Source of the DNA: SZUA-359 sp039809125
GTDB taxonomy: Bacteria; Patescibacteriota; Saccharimonadia; Saccharimonadales; Saccharimonadaceae
DNA length: 27,096 nt
Assembly (NCBI GenBank): GCA_039809125.1
Contig: JBDHUM010000013.1
Location: forward strand, 1-27,096
Direction of reading: 5' to 3'
Part shown: piece after piece, positions 8,393 through 15,613 of the stretch
How positions within the stretch are numbered: the first letter of the stretch is position 1
Layout: each line of letters begins with the position of its first letter
Notes under the pieces: generated by a model
Databases searched by the model: none
Seen by the model: the letters and a program-made list of their open reading frames with translations, nothing else
What the model was told of the DNA's origin: nothing
Program-made: the position numbers and the translations under genes

Positions 8393-9715
8393 CTAGTTTC
8401 CGGTAATTCGGTCGAGGAATGTTGACGACTGGCCCGGAATTGCCGTATTAGTATTACCACTCGACGACGGGGCCGACTGTGCTTTAGCCGGATCAGGATT
8501 GATCTGCTCAGCAGTTACCAGTAGTCGTTTGGCGGCTGTACCGAGAGGGACACAGGTGATAAGAGTAAGCATTGGTTTGTCTGTGTCGTACTGGAGGGCT
8601 TTGACATCGGTTGGTAAGACAATGTTTTTCTTTACTACTTTATACGTGTAGCGCACTCCCTTATAATTGACGTAGATTGTATCGTCAACATTGAGCTGCT
8701 CAAGGCGAGCAAAAATAAACTTATAATCGCCAGTTTCAAACCACTCTGAGCTTGAGTGACCAGAGAGAACGGTGTTGCCAATTTGTCCAGGGTGGGAATT
8801 TGCCTTAGGAATTCCAAACCATGCAACACCTTTTGACATTGCGGCCATCTGTAGGTCGTATGTTTCTTTGTTGGTTTTGCCCATCGTATTTTCATAAATT
8901 GCCGGCACATCGAGGCTCAGTTTAGGAATAATGAGGCGAGGTTCATCACTGACGGCAACGGTCGTGGTTGGATCAACGATAATGTTGTCTGGCACGGTAG
9001 TGGTCGGGCTGGTGTAAGCTTCAATATAGGCAAATAATACTCGGTTGTACTGTAAAAACATGAAGGTGATCATCACCAAACAGGCGGCGGCTATTGGATA
9101 AAAGTGTCGACTTTTTCTGACTGCTTTGGCTCGCTGGGTTACCTTACTGCGAATTTGAGAGCGCAGCGTGTTGACTGCTTCTTCCGGAGTAACTTGGTTG
9201 TTTTTTTCTAGCAGTTCTTTATTTTTCGCTTCAACTTCTTCACTTTTGGCATTAGCGGCTGCTAGTGCGGCTTGGGTTTGCTGAATATGGCCAGCATAGT
9301 AGCGATGAAAGTACTGTTGGTAATAGTTTTGCCATGCGCTGTGATACTGCTGCCATTGTTCACTGACGGCCGTTTCGCCTGCTTGATTATGTTCCCTGGC
9401 GTAGGGGTTATTTTCGTTTTCTAGCTGAATCTGAGTTTGTTCGGCCCGGTCGTTGTTTGGTGGTGTGGTATCGCCGGCAACGCTATTAATACTAGTTGCA
9501 TCGTTGGTAGCTGGAGTGGCAACATTTGAGTCTTGGACCGGCATTGTCGCATTTGGGTCATCTTGGTAAATCTGATCAATTTGTTGGCGAGTTAAATCCG
9601 CGACTGCTTCTTGCTGTCGATTTTGGTCTGCCATATCAACAGCGCCGTTCGACATTGTGGGTCGCTGCGGAATAAAAAACGAAGACGGTTTTAATTTAGG
9701 ATCATCGGGGCGCAT
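8393..9715 (-). CDS. Sortase with long cytoplasmic coiled-coil N-terminus
   Basis: This membrane cysteine transpeptidase is expected to join surface proteins to the envelope. The protein has 440 residues. A long hydrophilic N-terminus (1-203) rich in Gln/Asn/Thr includes a predicted coiled coil (about 145-180, Ala/Glu/Lys heptads). One transmembrane helix (about 204-230) follows, then the sortase domain from about 259 (RLIIPKLSLDVPAIY). The catalytic triad is visible: His320 in VLSGHSSS, Cys388 in TLITCVPLGT and Arg397 in AAKRLLVTAEQ. The N-terminal 200 residues are far longer than in classical sortases. The start is supported by GTAGGA 7 nt upstream of the ATG and a TATACT box further up, so this transcript has a leader. 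A possible sorting-signal ORF lies at 20656-20784. Confidence 0.95.
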   Translation of the reverse strand: MRPDDPKLKPSSFFIPQRPTMSNGAVDMADQNRQQEAVADLTRQQIDQIYQDDPNATMPVQDSNVATPATNDATSINSVAGDTTPPNNDRAEQTQIQLENENNPYAREHNQAGETAVSEQWQQYHSAWQNYYQQYFHRYYAGHIQQTQAALAAANAKSEEVEAKNKELLEKNNQVTPEEAVNTLRSQIRSKVTQRAKAVRKSRHFYPIAAACLVMITFMFLQYNRVLFAYIEAYTSPTTTVPDNIIVDPTTTVAVSDEPRLIIPKLSLDVPAIYENTMGKTNKETYDLQMAAMSKGVAWFGIPKANSHPGQIGNTVLSGHSSSEWFETGDYKFIFARLEQLNVDDTIYVNYKGVRYTYKVVKKNIVLPTDVKALQYDTDKPMLTLITCVPLGTAAKRLLVTAEQINPDPAKAQSAPSSSGNTNTAIPGQSSTFLDRITGN

Positions 9716-9798
9716 ACTAGATTCCTACTACTGTTTAGTATACAATAGATTGCGAGTAAAAGATATGCTTACTCTAGATTATAGAATAAGCAATTCGT

Positions 9799-9886
9799 GC
9801 CGCGGTGGTGGAATTGGTAGACACGCCAGACTCAAAATCTTGTGTCCTTTACGGACGTACCGGTTCAAGTCCGGTCCGCGGTACCA
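9799..9886 (+). tRNA. tRNA-Leu (anticodon CAA)
   Basis: This is a class II tRNA with a long variable arm (GTGTCCTTTACGGACGT region). The acceptor stem is GCCGCGG paired with CCGCGGT (G1-U72 wobble), the discriminator is A and CCA is encoded. The T-loop is GGTTCAAGTCC and the D-loop region TGGAATTGGTAGACA. The anticodon loop CTCAAAA gives CAA, which reads UUG. The anticodon stem CCAGA/TCTTG has one C-U mismatch at pair 28-42, where close relatives have CAAGA/TCTTG. Confidence 0.96.
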
Positions 9887-9947
9887 AACAATTTTCAATA
9901 GATAGGTTGTCTAAGACGTCTTTAGTTGGCTCTTACTCTAACGTTAG

Positions 9948-10747
9948 CTAAAAATTGCTTAAGTATTTTGATCGTCTCACTTCTTCAGGTGACATGGCTC
10001 GTGCTTTTTGATATCCTTTCTGTAACATAACTCGGGATATAGATGTCGCAGGCATTTTACTAAGTTTTTTTTGTAAGCTTTCCTAGTGAGCCTTCTGGTG
10101 CATGGAATTTCTCAGCGAATGCTCGCACGAGCAAAGGATCAACGAGTCCGGAAAGTCTGATAATATGGGGTTCTGGTGGCAGCTCAAACTCAAGGTTGCT
10201 GATTTCTTCAATATCTACGCGTACTTTGCCCGAAGTGGGGTGTGCGTGTGCTTTAGCGACTTCTGCCAGCGTTCGCTACCAGTAGCTCTGGAAACTCGGA
10301 TATACTTCCTGGATAAAATAGAGTCGTCTCATTAGTATGTTCGAGACCAAGCACAGTCTTCTCGCGCAATAATTTTACGTACGCGACCAGCTGTGCGCCT
10401 TCGCACAGGATCACGCCTGCTCCACCTTGTTCTGTGATATTTGTTGAAAATCTCGCTTCTGCAGCGGGGCAAACATGATTGCGACCTTCAGCTACTGAGA
10501 ACTTTTTACCCGCTACTTCCATGTGCTGCAATACTGCTAGGACTTCTCGCCCAAAATCTGTACGCAAAGCCTTAGGCATAAGATGGCACTCTGTGGCATA
10601 ACGTGAAGCAGACACTGCTCCTTCGATGATCCCAGGGTGACCCCCTTCCGTGAGTGGTGCTATAGCATCTTCCGCTACACCTAAAGTTACGAGGTCGGAG
10701 TGCATTCGAGCGTAGTATGTGCTGCGCTCTAGAGGAGTGAGAGGCAT
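9948..10747 (-). pseudogene. Unrecognised protein gene split by two frameshifts
   Basis: The first segment (10747 to 10253, 164 residues, beginning MPLTPLERSTYYARMHSD) ends in ANAGRSR-stop. From about 10260 the reading frame one base further on is open and protein-like (LAEVAKAHAHPTSGKVRVD ... LPPEPHIIRLSGLVDPLLV ... FHAPEGSLGK). It then hits a run of eight A on the minus strand (10072-10065) and stops. Reading that run as seven A continues the protein as KLSKMPATSISRVMLQKGY ... MSPEEVRRSKYLSNF-stop at 9948. The sum is a protein of about 265 residues needing two single-base corrections, both removal of one extra base. I do not recognise the family. An extended -10 (TGT-TATTAT) sits 8 nt before the ATG. 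It could be a decaying gene, homopolymer sequencing error, or slippage-dependent expression. Confidence 0.75.
10056..10064 (-). promoter_or_regulatory. No element supported here
   Basis: This short stretch lies just beyond the A8 tract of the frameshifted gene. I see no regulatory site in it; it is coding sequence of the third segment of that gene. The promoter of the gene is at 10756-10764. Confidence 0.02.
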
Positions 10748-10755
10748 ATCTAGCT

Positions 10756-10764
10756 ATAATAACA
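10756..10764 (-). promoter_or_regulatory. Extended -10 promoter of the frameshifted gene (leaderless)
   Basis: The minus strand reads TGT-TATTAT (TATTAT at 10761-10756), then 8 nt, then the ATG at 10747. A live-looking promoter argues against long-dead pseudogene status. Confidence 0.5.
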
Positions 10765-10880
10765 CTAAAGAGCTTATATGTCAATATTAGGCTAAAGACA
10801 TGATAGTCTGGTAATTTATGCTAAGATGAATACCAGAATGGCTAAATACATAGTAAACATATCAAAAAATGGAGAAGATT

Positions 10881-11423
10881 ATGACAGAGCAAATTAGTCT
10901 TGGAAGTGATCGGCATGAGATGACAGATGAAGAGAAAACTCTTTGGAATAGTCTAAAGCCAGGCAGTATTATTGTTGTTAAAAATGAAGATGTTAAGAGT
11001 ACTCAACGAGTAACAGAATTCGATGATGACGGCGAGGAATACACTTATGATGAGGTGCTAGCACGGGAAAAGCGCGATACGCTTCGACTAATAATGGATT
11101 GGCCTACCGGTGAAGAAAATGTTAGCGTCACCGCAGTACGGGTTGTTAAGAATGACGATGGCTCATACGAGATTCAGGCTGGAGAAAGTTACTCTACTTT
11201 GAGTTCAGCTGATACGGAGATCGCGCCCGTCACGGAGCCAGATGCAGACGGGGTAACTCTTCGGATATCACATGAAGAGTATATGAAAATGGTAGAAGTG
11301 AGTGTCAGGAATGCTTTTAAAATTGATCAAAACCAAATTCCACAAAATATACAAGACTCGATCGATCGTGAAATCGATGGGCTCACGGCTTTGTATGATG
11401 GTTCTCACGACTCCGATGAGTGA
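10881..11423 (+). CDS. Acidic hypothetical protein
   Basis: The protein has about 180 residues and is strongly acidic, with many Asp/Glu. It has no membrane segment, signal peptide or cysteine. I do not recognise a family. The frame opens 12 nt earlier (MEKIMTEQ), but GGAGAA lies 5 nt before the ATG at 10881, so MTEQISLG is the likely start. TGCTAAGAT about 60 nt upstream is a plausible extended -10, giving a leader with a Shine-Dalgarno. The central region (KPGSIIVVKNEDVKSTQRV, SVTAVRVVKNDDGSYEIQ) looks like beta-strands and the C-terminus (HEEYMKMVEVSVRNAF) helical. It converges on the NnrD-like gene with a 14-nt gap. Confidence 0.8.
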   Translation: MTEQISLGSDRHEMTDEEKTLWNSLKPGSIIVVKNEDVKSTQRVTEFDDDGEEYTYDEVLAREKRDTLRLIMDWPTGEENVSVTAVRVVKNDDGSYEIQAGESYSTLSSADTEIAPVTEPDADGVTLRISHEEYMKMVEVSVRNAFKIDQNQIPQNIQDSIDREIDGLTALYDGSHDSDE

Positions 11424-11437
11424 ACAAGCAATTTGTT

Positions 11438-12229
11438 CTACATGTCAGCAACGGCTGCAATACTCGCTTCCAGTGGTTTTGATTCATTCCAAAGCCAGTA
11501 GCTAGCCATTTTTGTCGCGGTTTCACCTCGCCAGATACGCATGGGGCTGTCGAAATCTTGACTCACTACCCTGCCCTGGTTGGCAATAATGATTTGGTTG
11601 CTGTGAAGGGTTGCGATCGTCAGCGGATAAGTTATCGTAAATTTATGGAGCGCCTCGACGAGCTGTAATAGCTGCATGCTGAATGCAAGCATTTTCGGGT
11701 AGTATACGGCTTGAAAGAGTTTTTGAGTTTGGGCGAAGCTTGCAACTATCAGCGTATTGGAGCGTTCAACGAGCAGCGACGGGTTATTTTTGATGAGATC
11801 GATTGCATCGCGGGTGATTGTTAGCTGCCCTTGGTAGGCACTGATAAACTGCTCATAAACAATGGCTGTTTCGCTATTGCGGCCAGCATCGCCAATTAGC
11901 AAAACACCGTTTGCCCAGGCACCAAGCGCATGCATATCTGGCAGCGCAGCCTGCGCAAGGCTACCGTTTGGTGTACTGGTGCTAAATAACGTATCAAGAA
12001 TAGTTGTCGGAATTGTTCGTTTTAGACTGTCAGGTAGTAAAATGCGAACCTGCCCAACTCCAGCTTTGGTGGCTGTTTCGTAGCTAGCCGCTACACCGGC
12101 AAAACCGAGCTTATTGCCCCCAATAATTCCTAAATTACCAGCTTGATCACGCCGTTCTGGTTTACTCCACTCAATCTCTGGAAACAGAGGTTTAGTAGAT
12201 GTCTGTTTTTGCCAATACGGTGTTTCCAT
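11438..12229 (-). CDS. Degenerate NAD(P)H-hydrate dehydratase / ribokinase-fold protein (NnrD-like)
   Basis: The protein has about 263 residues from the ATG at 12229 (METPYWQKQ), which has GGAAG 6 nt upstream; the frame is open to 12298, but that would overlap the upstream gene by about 100 nt. The N-terminal half resembles the YjeF C-terminal / NnrD carbohydrate-kinase fold: NLGIIGGNKLGFAGVAASYE, KAGVGQVRILLPDSLKRT, and GVLLIGDAGRNSETA where NnrD has a GPGLG-type strand. The catalytic GTGDVLAG motif near the C-terminus is not present; the equivalent position reads RGETATKMASYW. It may therefore have lost the metabolite-repair activity (dehydration of damaged NAD(P)H hydrates) or use a changed substrate. 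It is last gene of the xth operon, overlapping the HAD gene by 38 nt. Confidence 0.7.
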   Translation of the reverse strand: METPYWQKQTSTKPLFPEIEWSKPERRDQAGNLGIIGGNKLGFAGVAASYETATKAGVGQVRILLPDSLKRTIPTTILDTLFSTSTPNGSLAQAALPDMHALGAWANGVLLIGDAGRNSETAIVYEQFISAYQGQLTITRDAIDLIKNNPSLLVERSNTLIVASFAQTQKLFQAVYYPKMLAFSMQLLQLVEALHKFTITYPLTIATLHSNQIIIANQGRVVSQDFDSPMRIWRGETATKMASYWLWNESKPLEASIAAVADM

Positions 12230-12923
12230 GACGTGCTTCCAAGGTGTAGGCAATATTTTTGCGCTCAATAACAATGTGCCAGTTATTTTTTGATGCAACT
12301 TTAAATAGATCGTCTGATGGATTAAATGCTATCGGATGATCAACCATTTCAAGCATTTTGATATCACCACCGCTATCTCCGATCGCGACACTTTCTTTTA
12401 TTGTCACGTTGGGATTACTTTCTAGGACCGACCGGATAAGCTGGTCTTTTATGCCATAAATTGCTCGTTGCATGCTGCCGGTGTATGTATTGTTGCTACG
12501 CTCATAGACAGCACCGATACATTCATCGAAATTGTATTTTTTTGCAAACTGCTCGGCGATTTCTTGCTGAGAAGCACTGATCGCTAGGGTGTAGTAGCCT
12601 TGTTTCTGGAGAGACTGCAGTAGGCGCAATGTGTATCCGTACACCTTGTGTCCTGATCTTTCGACCACCATTTGTGCGGTTTCTTCCAAGATCGTAGGCG
12701 GAATTTTGGCGATGTGTTTTTCGATTGTTGCTACGACCAGCTGTTCGTAGTCATACCAAGAGACGTGCTTAGCTTGCCATGATAGTAGTGCGTCATCGAG
12801 TGCTTGACTTTCTCGCTCGCCGAAAAATCCCTGCTCTTTTAACTCAAATACTAGCTCATGATAAAGTTGCCAGCGAAATAACGTACCGTCAATGTCAAAT
12901 ACTGCTAACTTTTGCTTTGCCAT
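12192..12923 (-). CDS. HAD-IB family phosphatase (SerB-like)
   Basis: The protein has 243 residues. Motif I is FDIDGTLFR, with Asp9/Asp11 as nucleophile and acid. A helical cap (about 15-95) follows, motif II is the Ser in LAISASQQEIAE, and motif IV is VAIGDSGGDIKML. The layout matches HAD subfamily IB, which includes phosphoserine phosphatase and related small-metabolite phosphatases. The substrate is not deducible. The start ATG at 12923 lies inside the end of the upstream kinase-like gene (19-nt overlap), with GAAAGG just before it, so translation is coupled. The neighbours (exonuclease III, a nucleotide-kinase-like protein, an NnrD-like protein) hint at nucleotide or cofactor housekeeping (inference). 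Confidence 0.88.
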   Translation of the reverse strand: MAKQKLAVFDIDGTLFRWQLYHELVFELKEQGFFGERESQALDDALLSWQAKHVSWYDYEQLVVATIEKHIAKIPPTILEETAQMVVERSGHKVYGYTLRLLQSLQKQGYYTLAISASQQEIAEQFAKKYNFDECIGAVYERSNNTYTGSMQRAIYGIKDQLIRSVLESNPNVTIKESVAIGDSGGDIKMLEMVDHPIAFNPSDDLFKVASKNNWHIVIERKNIAYTLEARHGNTVLAKTDIY

Positions 12924-13585
12924 AGGCCTTTCTCAATCTGCTTTAGTATAGCACGAGCATGGGGAACTCCGTCATCGCTGGTATTCGGATGGTCGATGAT
13001 TGTTACGAGTCGTGCGGCCACGGCCACGAGATCATGATCACGATTGACAAGCCATTGGTGAGAGTCTGGCTGTGCCAGCGACCATAGAATGGATTGTTTA
13101 TTTTCAGACAATCTCTTGAGCGCTTCATTACTTTCCACGGGGTAACGCCTGAGAAATCGTGATGTCCACTGCTTTATGGGAGCTGTCATAGTGATTGCAA
13201 CGGTGCGCTTAAACGGTAGAGCGCGGTACTGATCGACTGAATTTGCCAGAGTGTCTAGTAAACAAAAATCACTAGCGTAGCTGTCGGTATAGGTGCCATA
13301 TGTATAGCCTGTTGTTGGGAATATTGTTTCACTGACTAGCAGGCCTTTTTGACGAGCTCTGCTGATTTCATCCTCTGTAGCATAAAAGTAATGACCCGGC
13401 TCGTCATCTGGTCGCGGTGGCCGAGTAGTAACGGTACGGACGCGCGAAAATCGCTTGTCGCGTAGGATGACTTCATTCATAATGGTTGATTTTCCAATTG
13501 CGCTCGGGCCTACTAGCATGACGAGCGTTTTATTAGCAATCGAGCTCCTGTCGTTTACGCGTGCGTTTGTTTCAATTTCTTTCAA
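12905..13585 (-). CDS. Guanylate-kinase-like P-loop protein
   Basis: The protein has 226 residues. The P-loop is LVGPSAIGKST (about 27-37), followed by VRTVTTRPPRPDDEPGHYFYAT, which matches the GMP-binding segment of guanylate kinase (usually TTRxPRxxExxGxxYxF). SETIFPTTGYTYGT corresponds to the following GMP-site segment, where canonical enzymes have a YGT. The C-terminal half diverges. It could be an alternative nucleotide monophosphate kinase or a relative with another substrate. The start is TTG at 13585 with AAGGGG 7 nt upstream, 15 nt after the exonuclease III stop; no ATG is available near this position. It is the second gene of the leftward operon. Confidence 0.75.
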   Translation of the reverse strand: MKEIETNARVNDRSSIANKTLVMLVGPSAIGKSTIMNEVILRDKRFSRVRTVTTRPPRPDDEPGHYFYATEDEISRARQKGLLVSETIFPTTGYTYGTYTDSYASDFCLLDTLANSVDQYRALPFKRTVAITMTAPIKQWTSRFLRRYPVESNEALKRLSENKQSILWSLAQPDSHQWLVNRDHDLVAVAARLVTIIDHPNTSDDGVPHARAILKQIEKGLWQSKS

Positions 13586-13600
13586 ACAAATCCCCTTGAC

Positions 13601-14395
13601 TCACAGCTCAATACTTACCGGACAGTGATCGCTACCCATTTGTCCTGGGTGAATCTGGGGATTTTTGACTTTTTCGGCAATGGCACCAGATGCTAGCCAA
13701 TAGTCAATCCGCCAACCAACATTGTTTGCCCGAGCATTACCCCAGTGTGTCCACCAAGTGTAGGTACCTGTTCTCGCGGGGTTATCGCGGCGGAATACGT
13801 CGATAAATCCAGAGCGTAACAAATCATCAAAGCCCTCGCGTTCTTCTGCTGTAAAGCCAGCATTTTTCATATTCTCTTTTGGTCTGGCAAGATCAATTTC
13901 TTGGTGTGCAGCATTAAAGTCGCCGCACACAAGTACAGGCTTTGTCTTTTCAAGGTGCTGTAAATACAAAAGAAAGGCCGCGTCCCATCGCTTATGCCTC
14001 AGTTGTAAACGGCTAAGGTCGCGCTTCGAGTTTGGTGTGTAAACAGTAACGACCCAAAAGCCATTAAATTCTGCCGATATGACTCTGCCCTCCGTGTTTG
14101 GATCGCCATAACTATCGTCTGACAAGCCAAATCTATCCGTAATTTCACTTGGCAGGCCATCGATATAGCTGAGTGCCGGCTGCTTCGAAAAAATTGCCGT
14201 ACCCGAATAACCCTTTTTGACAGCCGAGAAAAAATGTTCGCTATATTGTGGAAAATCAATTTCGAACTGATTACGTTCGGCCTTTGTCTCTTGCAAGCAC
14301 AAAATATCAGGGTCGTGTTCTGCGATAAGACCTTGCAATGCTCCCTTAGCGAGTACTGCGCGAATGCCGTTAACATTCCATGAATAGAGCTTCAT
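13601..14395 (-). CDS. xth: Exodeoxyribonuclease III (AP endonuclease)
   Basis: This Mg-dependent enzyme of base excision repair cuts abasic sites and removes blocked 3' ends. It has 264 residues, the usual size. All hallmark motifs are present: WNVNGIRA (metal and DNA contact), CLQETK (metal-binding Glu), GYSGTAIFSK, VYTPNSKRD (catalytic Tyr), GDFNAAHQEIDLA (catalytic Asp/Asn), TWWTHWGNARANNVGWRIDY and the catalytic His in GSDHCPVSI. It is first gene of a four-gene operon. The start ATG directly follows an extended -10 box, so the mRNA should be leaderless. Confidence 0.98.
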   Translation of the reverse strand: MKLYSWNVNGIRAVLAKGALQGLIAEHDPDILCLQETKAERNQFEIDFPQYSEHFFSAVKKGYSGTAIFSKQPALSYIDGLPSEITDRFGLSDDSYGDPNTEGRVISAEFNGFWVVTVYTPNSKRDLSRLQLRHKRWDAAFLLYLQHLEKTKPVLVCGDFNAAHQEIDLARPKENMKNAGFTAEEREGFDDLLRSGFIDVFRRDNPARTGTYTWWTHWGNARANNVGWRIDYWLASGAIAEKVKNPQIHPGQMGSDHCPVSIEL

Positions 14396-14401
14396 GCTTT
14401 T

Positions 14402-14410
14402 AGTATAGCA
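14402..14410 (-). promoter_or_regulatory. Extended -10 promoter of xth operon (leaderless)
   Basis: The minus strand reads TGC-TATACT (TATACT at 14407-14402), then 6 nt, then the ATG at 14395. It lies only 9 nt after the hairpin that should terminate the upstream gene. Confidence 0.6.
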
Positions 14411-14445
14411 AAATTAAAGAGTAGCCCGCTTTTGATGGGCTACTC
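14408..14445 (-). terminator. Rho-independent-like terminator of the secreted-protein gene
   Basis: There is a perfect 9-bp inverted repeat, GAGTAGCCC (14419-14427 on plus) and GGGCTACTC (14437-14445), with a 9-nt loop. On the minus strand it is followed by TTTAATTTT. It lies 24 nt beyond the stop of the secreted-protein gene. Confidence 0.8.
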
Positions 14446-14469
14446 CTCGTGATTGTTTATATGAGGTAA

Positions 14470-15483
14470 CTACTGACGATTTTTTGGAATAACGCCCCAT
14501 AGCCGTGCAACTGTTGCCGGGTCAACGTTGTTTGAACGAGTAGTGCGTCCGTCGAAAGCTTCTAGGAAGGACTCACGGCACGTTAACTCTGGCTGGCTGG
14601 TCCATCTGTTGCGCCAATTACTGCTCGTGCAGTCCCAAGCAAACCCGTCGCCGATTTTACCGCGCTTACCTTCAACCAAGCGGTAGAATTGAATAACACT
14701 CCATTCGTTCTTGCCAGGGCTAAGTAACTTTTGCATTATGTCCACACCAGTGCTGCGACGATCGTTAACGACTTTCATGTCATAGCAATCAAGGTCTTTA
14801 TTGTGGCATCTCCCACCGTTAATAGAGTTGGTGTTCATGATGTAAGGGTATTTAGTCGCTACCGTTTTTGTATTTTTACCGTTGCCGTATTTACGGCCAA
14901 AGGCAAAACCTTGAGTGACAATTCGCTGAGCTGCTGCATCTTGTTTGTTATTGGCGTAGTTGAAAGCACCCCAGGCAGAAGTATGGCCACGGTTAGCTAA
15001 TATCGGTAAAGTATCAAGACTTTCATAGCGACGCTGTGAATCATATTTCATTAGGGTCATATTTTTATACTCCATGCCTTGAGAAATAAATTTCCAGCCA
15101 TAATCATCACGTAAATCAGCAATTTGTGACCAGGATGCTGTGGTCATATAATTCCTAAAACAAGAGGTATAATCATAAGTCCGCGTAACAACGATACCCC
15201 CGACTCCAGCTAGTCCTCGATTTTGCAGATCTTTTGCATTTTGCTCTAAAGTACGAGTACCTAATGTATCGTCACAATTGGTGCCTGTGGTTGCTTGCCA
15301 AGCAGTTCGGGCCCATATTACTGTGGTGAAGCCTAGGTTTTGGTCTATAGCCTTGCCTTGCTGGGTGGTCAATGATTTTTCAGCTGAAACGCTTTGTGTG
15401 TCTGCGTTTAAACTGGTGATTCCTAGTATTGTTGCCACCGCAAATCCGCTTACTAACATGCGTGATACTATAGTTAATTTCAT
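14470..15483 (-). CDS. Secreted six-cysteine protein, possibly polysaccharide-deacetylase-like
   Basis: The mature part is about 300 residues. The frame is open from 15513, but the ATG at 15483 begins a clear signal peptide (MKLTIVSRMLVSGFAVATIL, then a cleavage region near SVSAEKS), and GGGAG lies 7 nt upstream. The protein has six cysteines after the signal (TNCDD, SCFR, RCHN, DCYD, WDCT, TCRE), enough for three disulfides. Segments such as ISQGMEYKNMT, GHTSAWGAFNYANNKQDA and QGFAFGRKYGN recall secreted actinobacterial proteins with a NodB-like barrel, but I cannot verify catalytic residues, so this assignment is weak. The gene is monocistronic with its own leader and terminator. A role in contact with a host cell wall is possible (inference). 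Confidence 0.8.
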   Translation of the reverse strand: MKLTIVSRMLVSGFAVATILGITSLNADTQSVSAEKSLTTQQGKAIDQNLGFTTVIWARTAWQATTGTNCDDTLGTRTLEQNAKDLQNRGLAGVGGIVVTRTYDYTSCFRNYMTTASWSQIADLRDDYGWKFISQGMEYKNMTLMKYDSQRRYESLDTLPILANRGHTSAWGAFNYANNKQDAAAQRIVTQGFAFGRKYGNGKNTKTVATKYPYIMNTNSINGGRCHNKDLDCYDMKVVNDRRSTGVDIMQKLLSPGKNEWSVIQFYRLVEGKRGKIGDGFAWDCTSSNWRNRWTSQPELTCRESFLEAFDGRTTRSNNVDPATVARLWGVIPKNRQ

Positions 15484-15596
15484 CGCTGCTCTCCCGTCTG
15501 GCTTTCCAAACAATTAATGATTGTGACAACATTTTATAATATTCTTCATTAAAGTGCAATCTTAGTGTAAACTGGTTAATTTTTCAAATAAAAGTG

Positions 15597-15605
15597 TGTT
15601 ATAGT
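15597..15605 (+). promoter_or_regulatory. Extended -10 promoter of the cytidylate-kinase-like gene (leaderless)
   Basis: The sequence reads TGT-TATAGT (TATAGT at 15600-15605), then 8 nt, then the ATG at 15614, with no Shine-Dalgarno. Confidence 0.6.
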
Positions 15606-15613
15606 GGCTTAGA

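Noticed and set aside
11422..11438. GAACAA...TTGTTC hairpin between convergent genes
   Set aside because: The stem is only 6 bp and no T-tract follows on either strand, so it is too weak to call a terminator.
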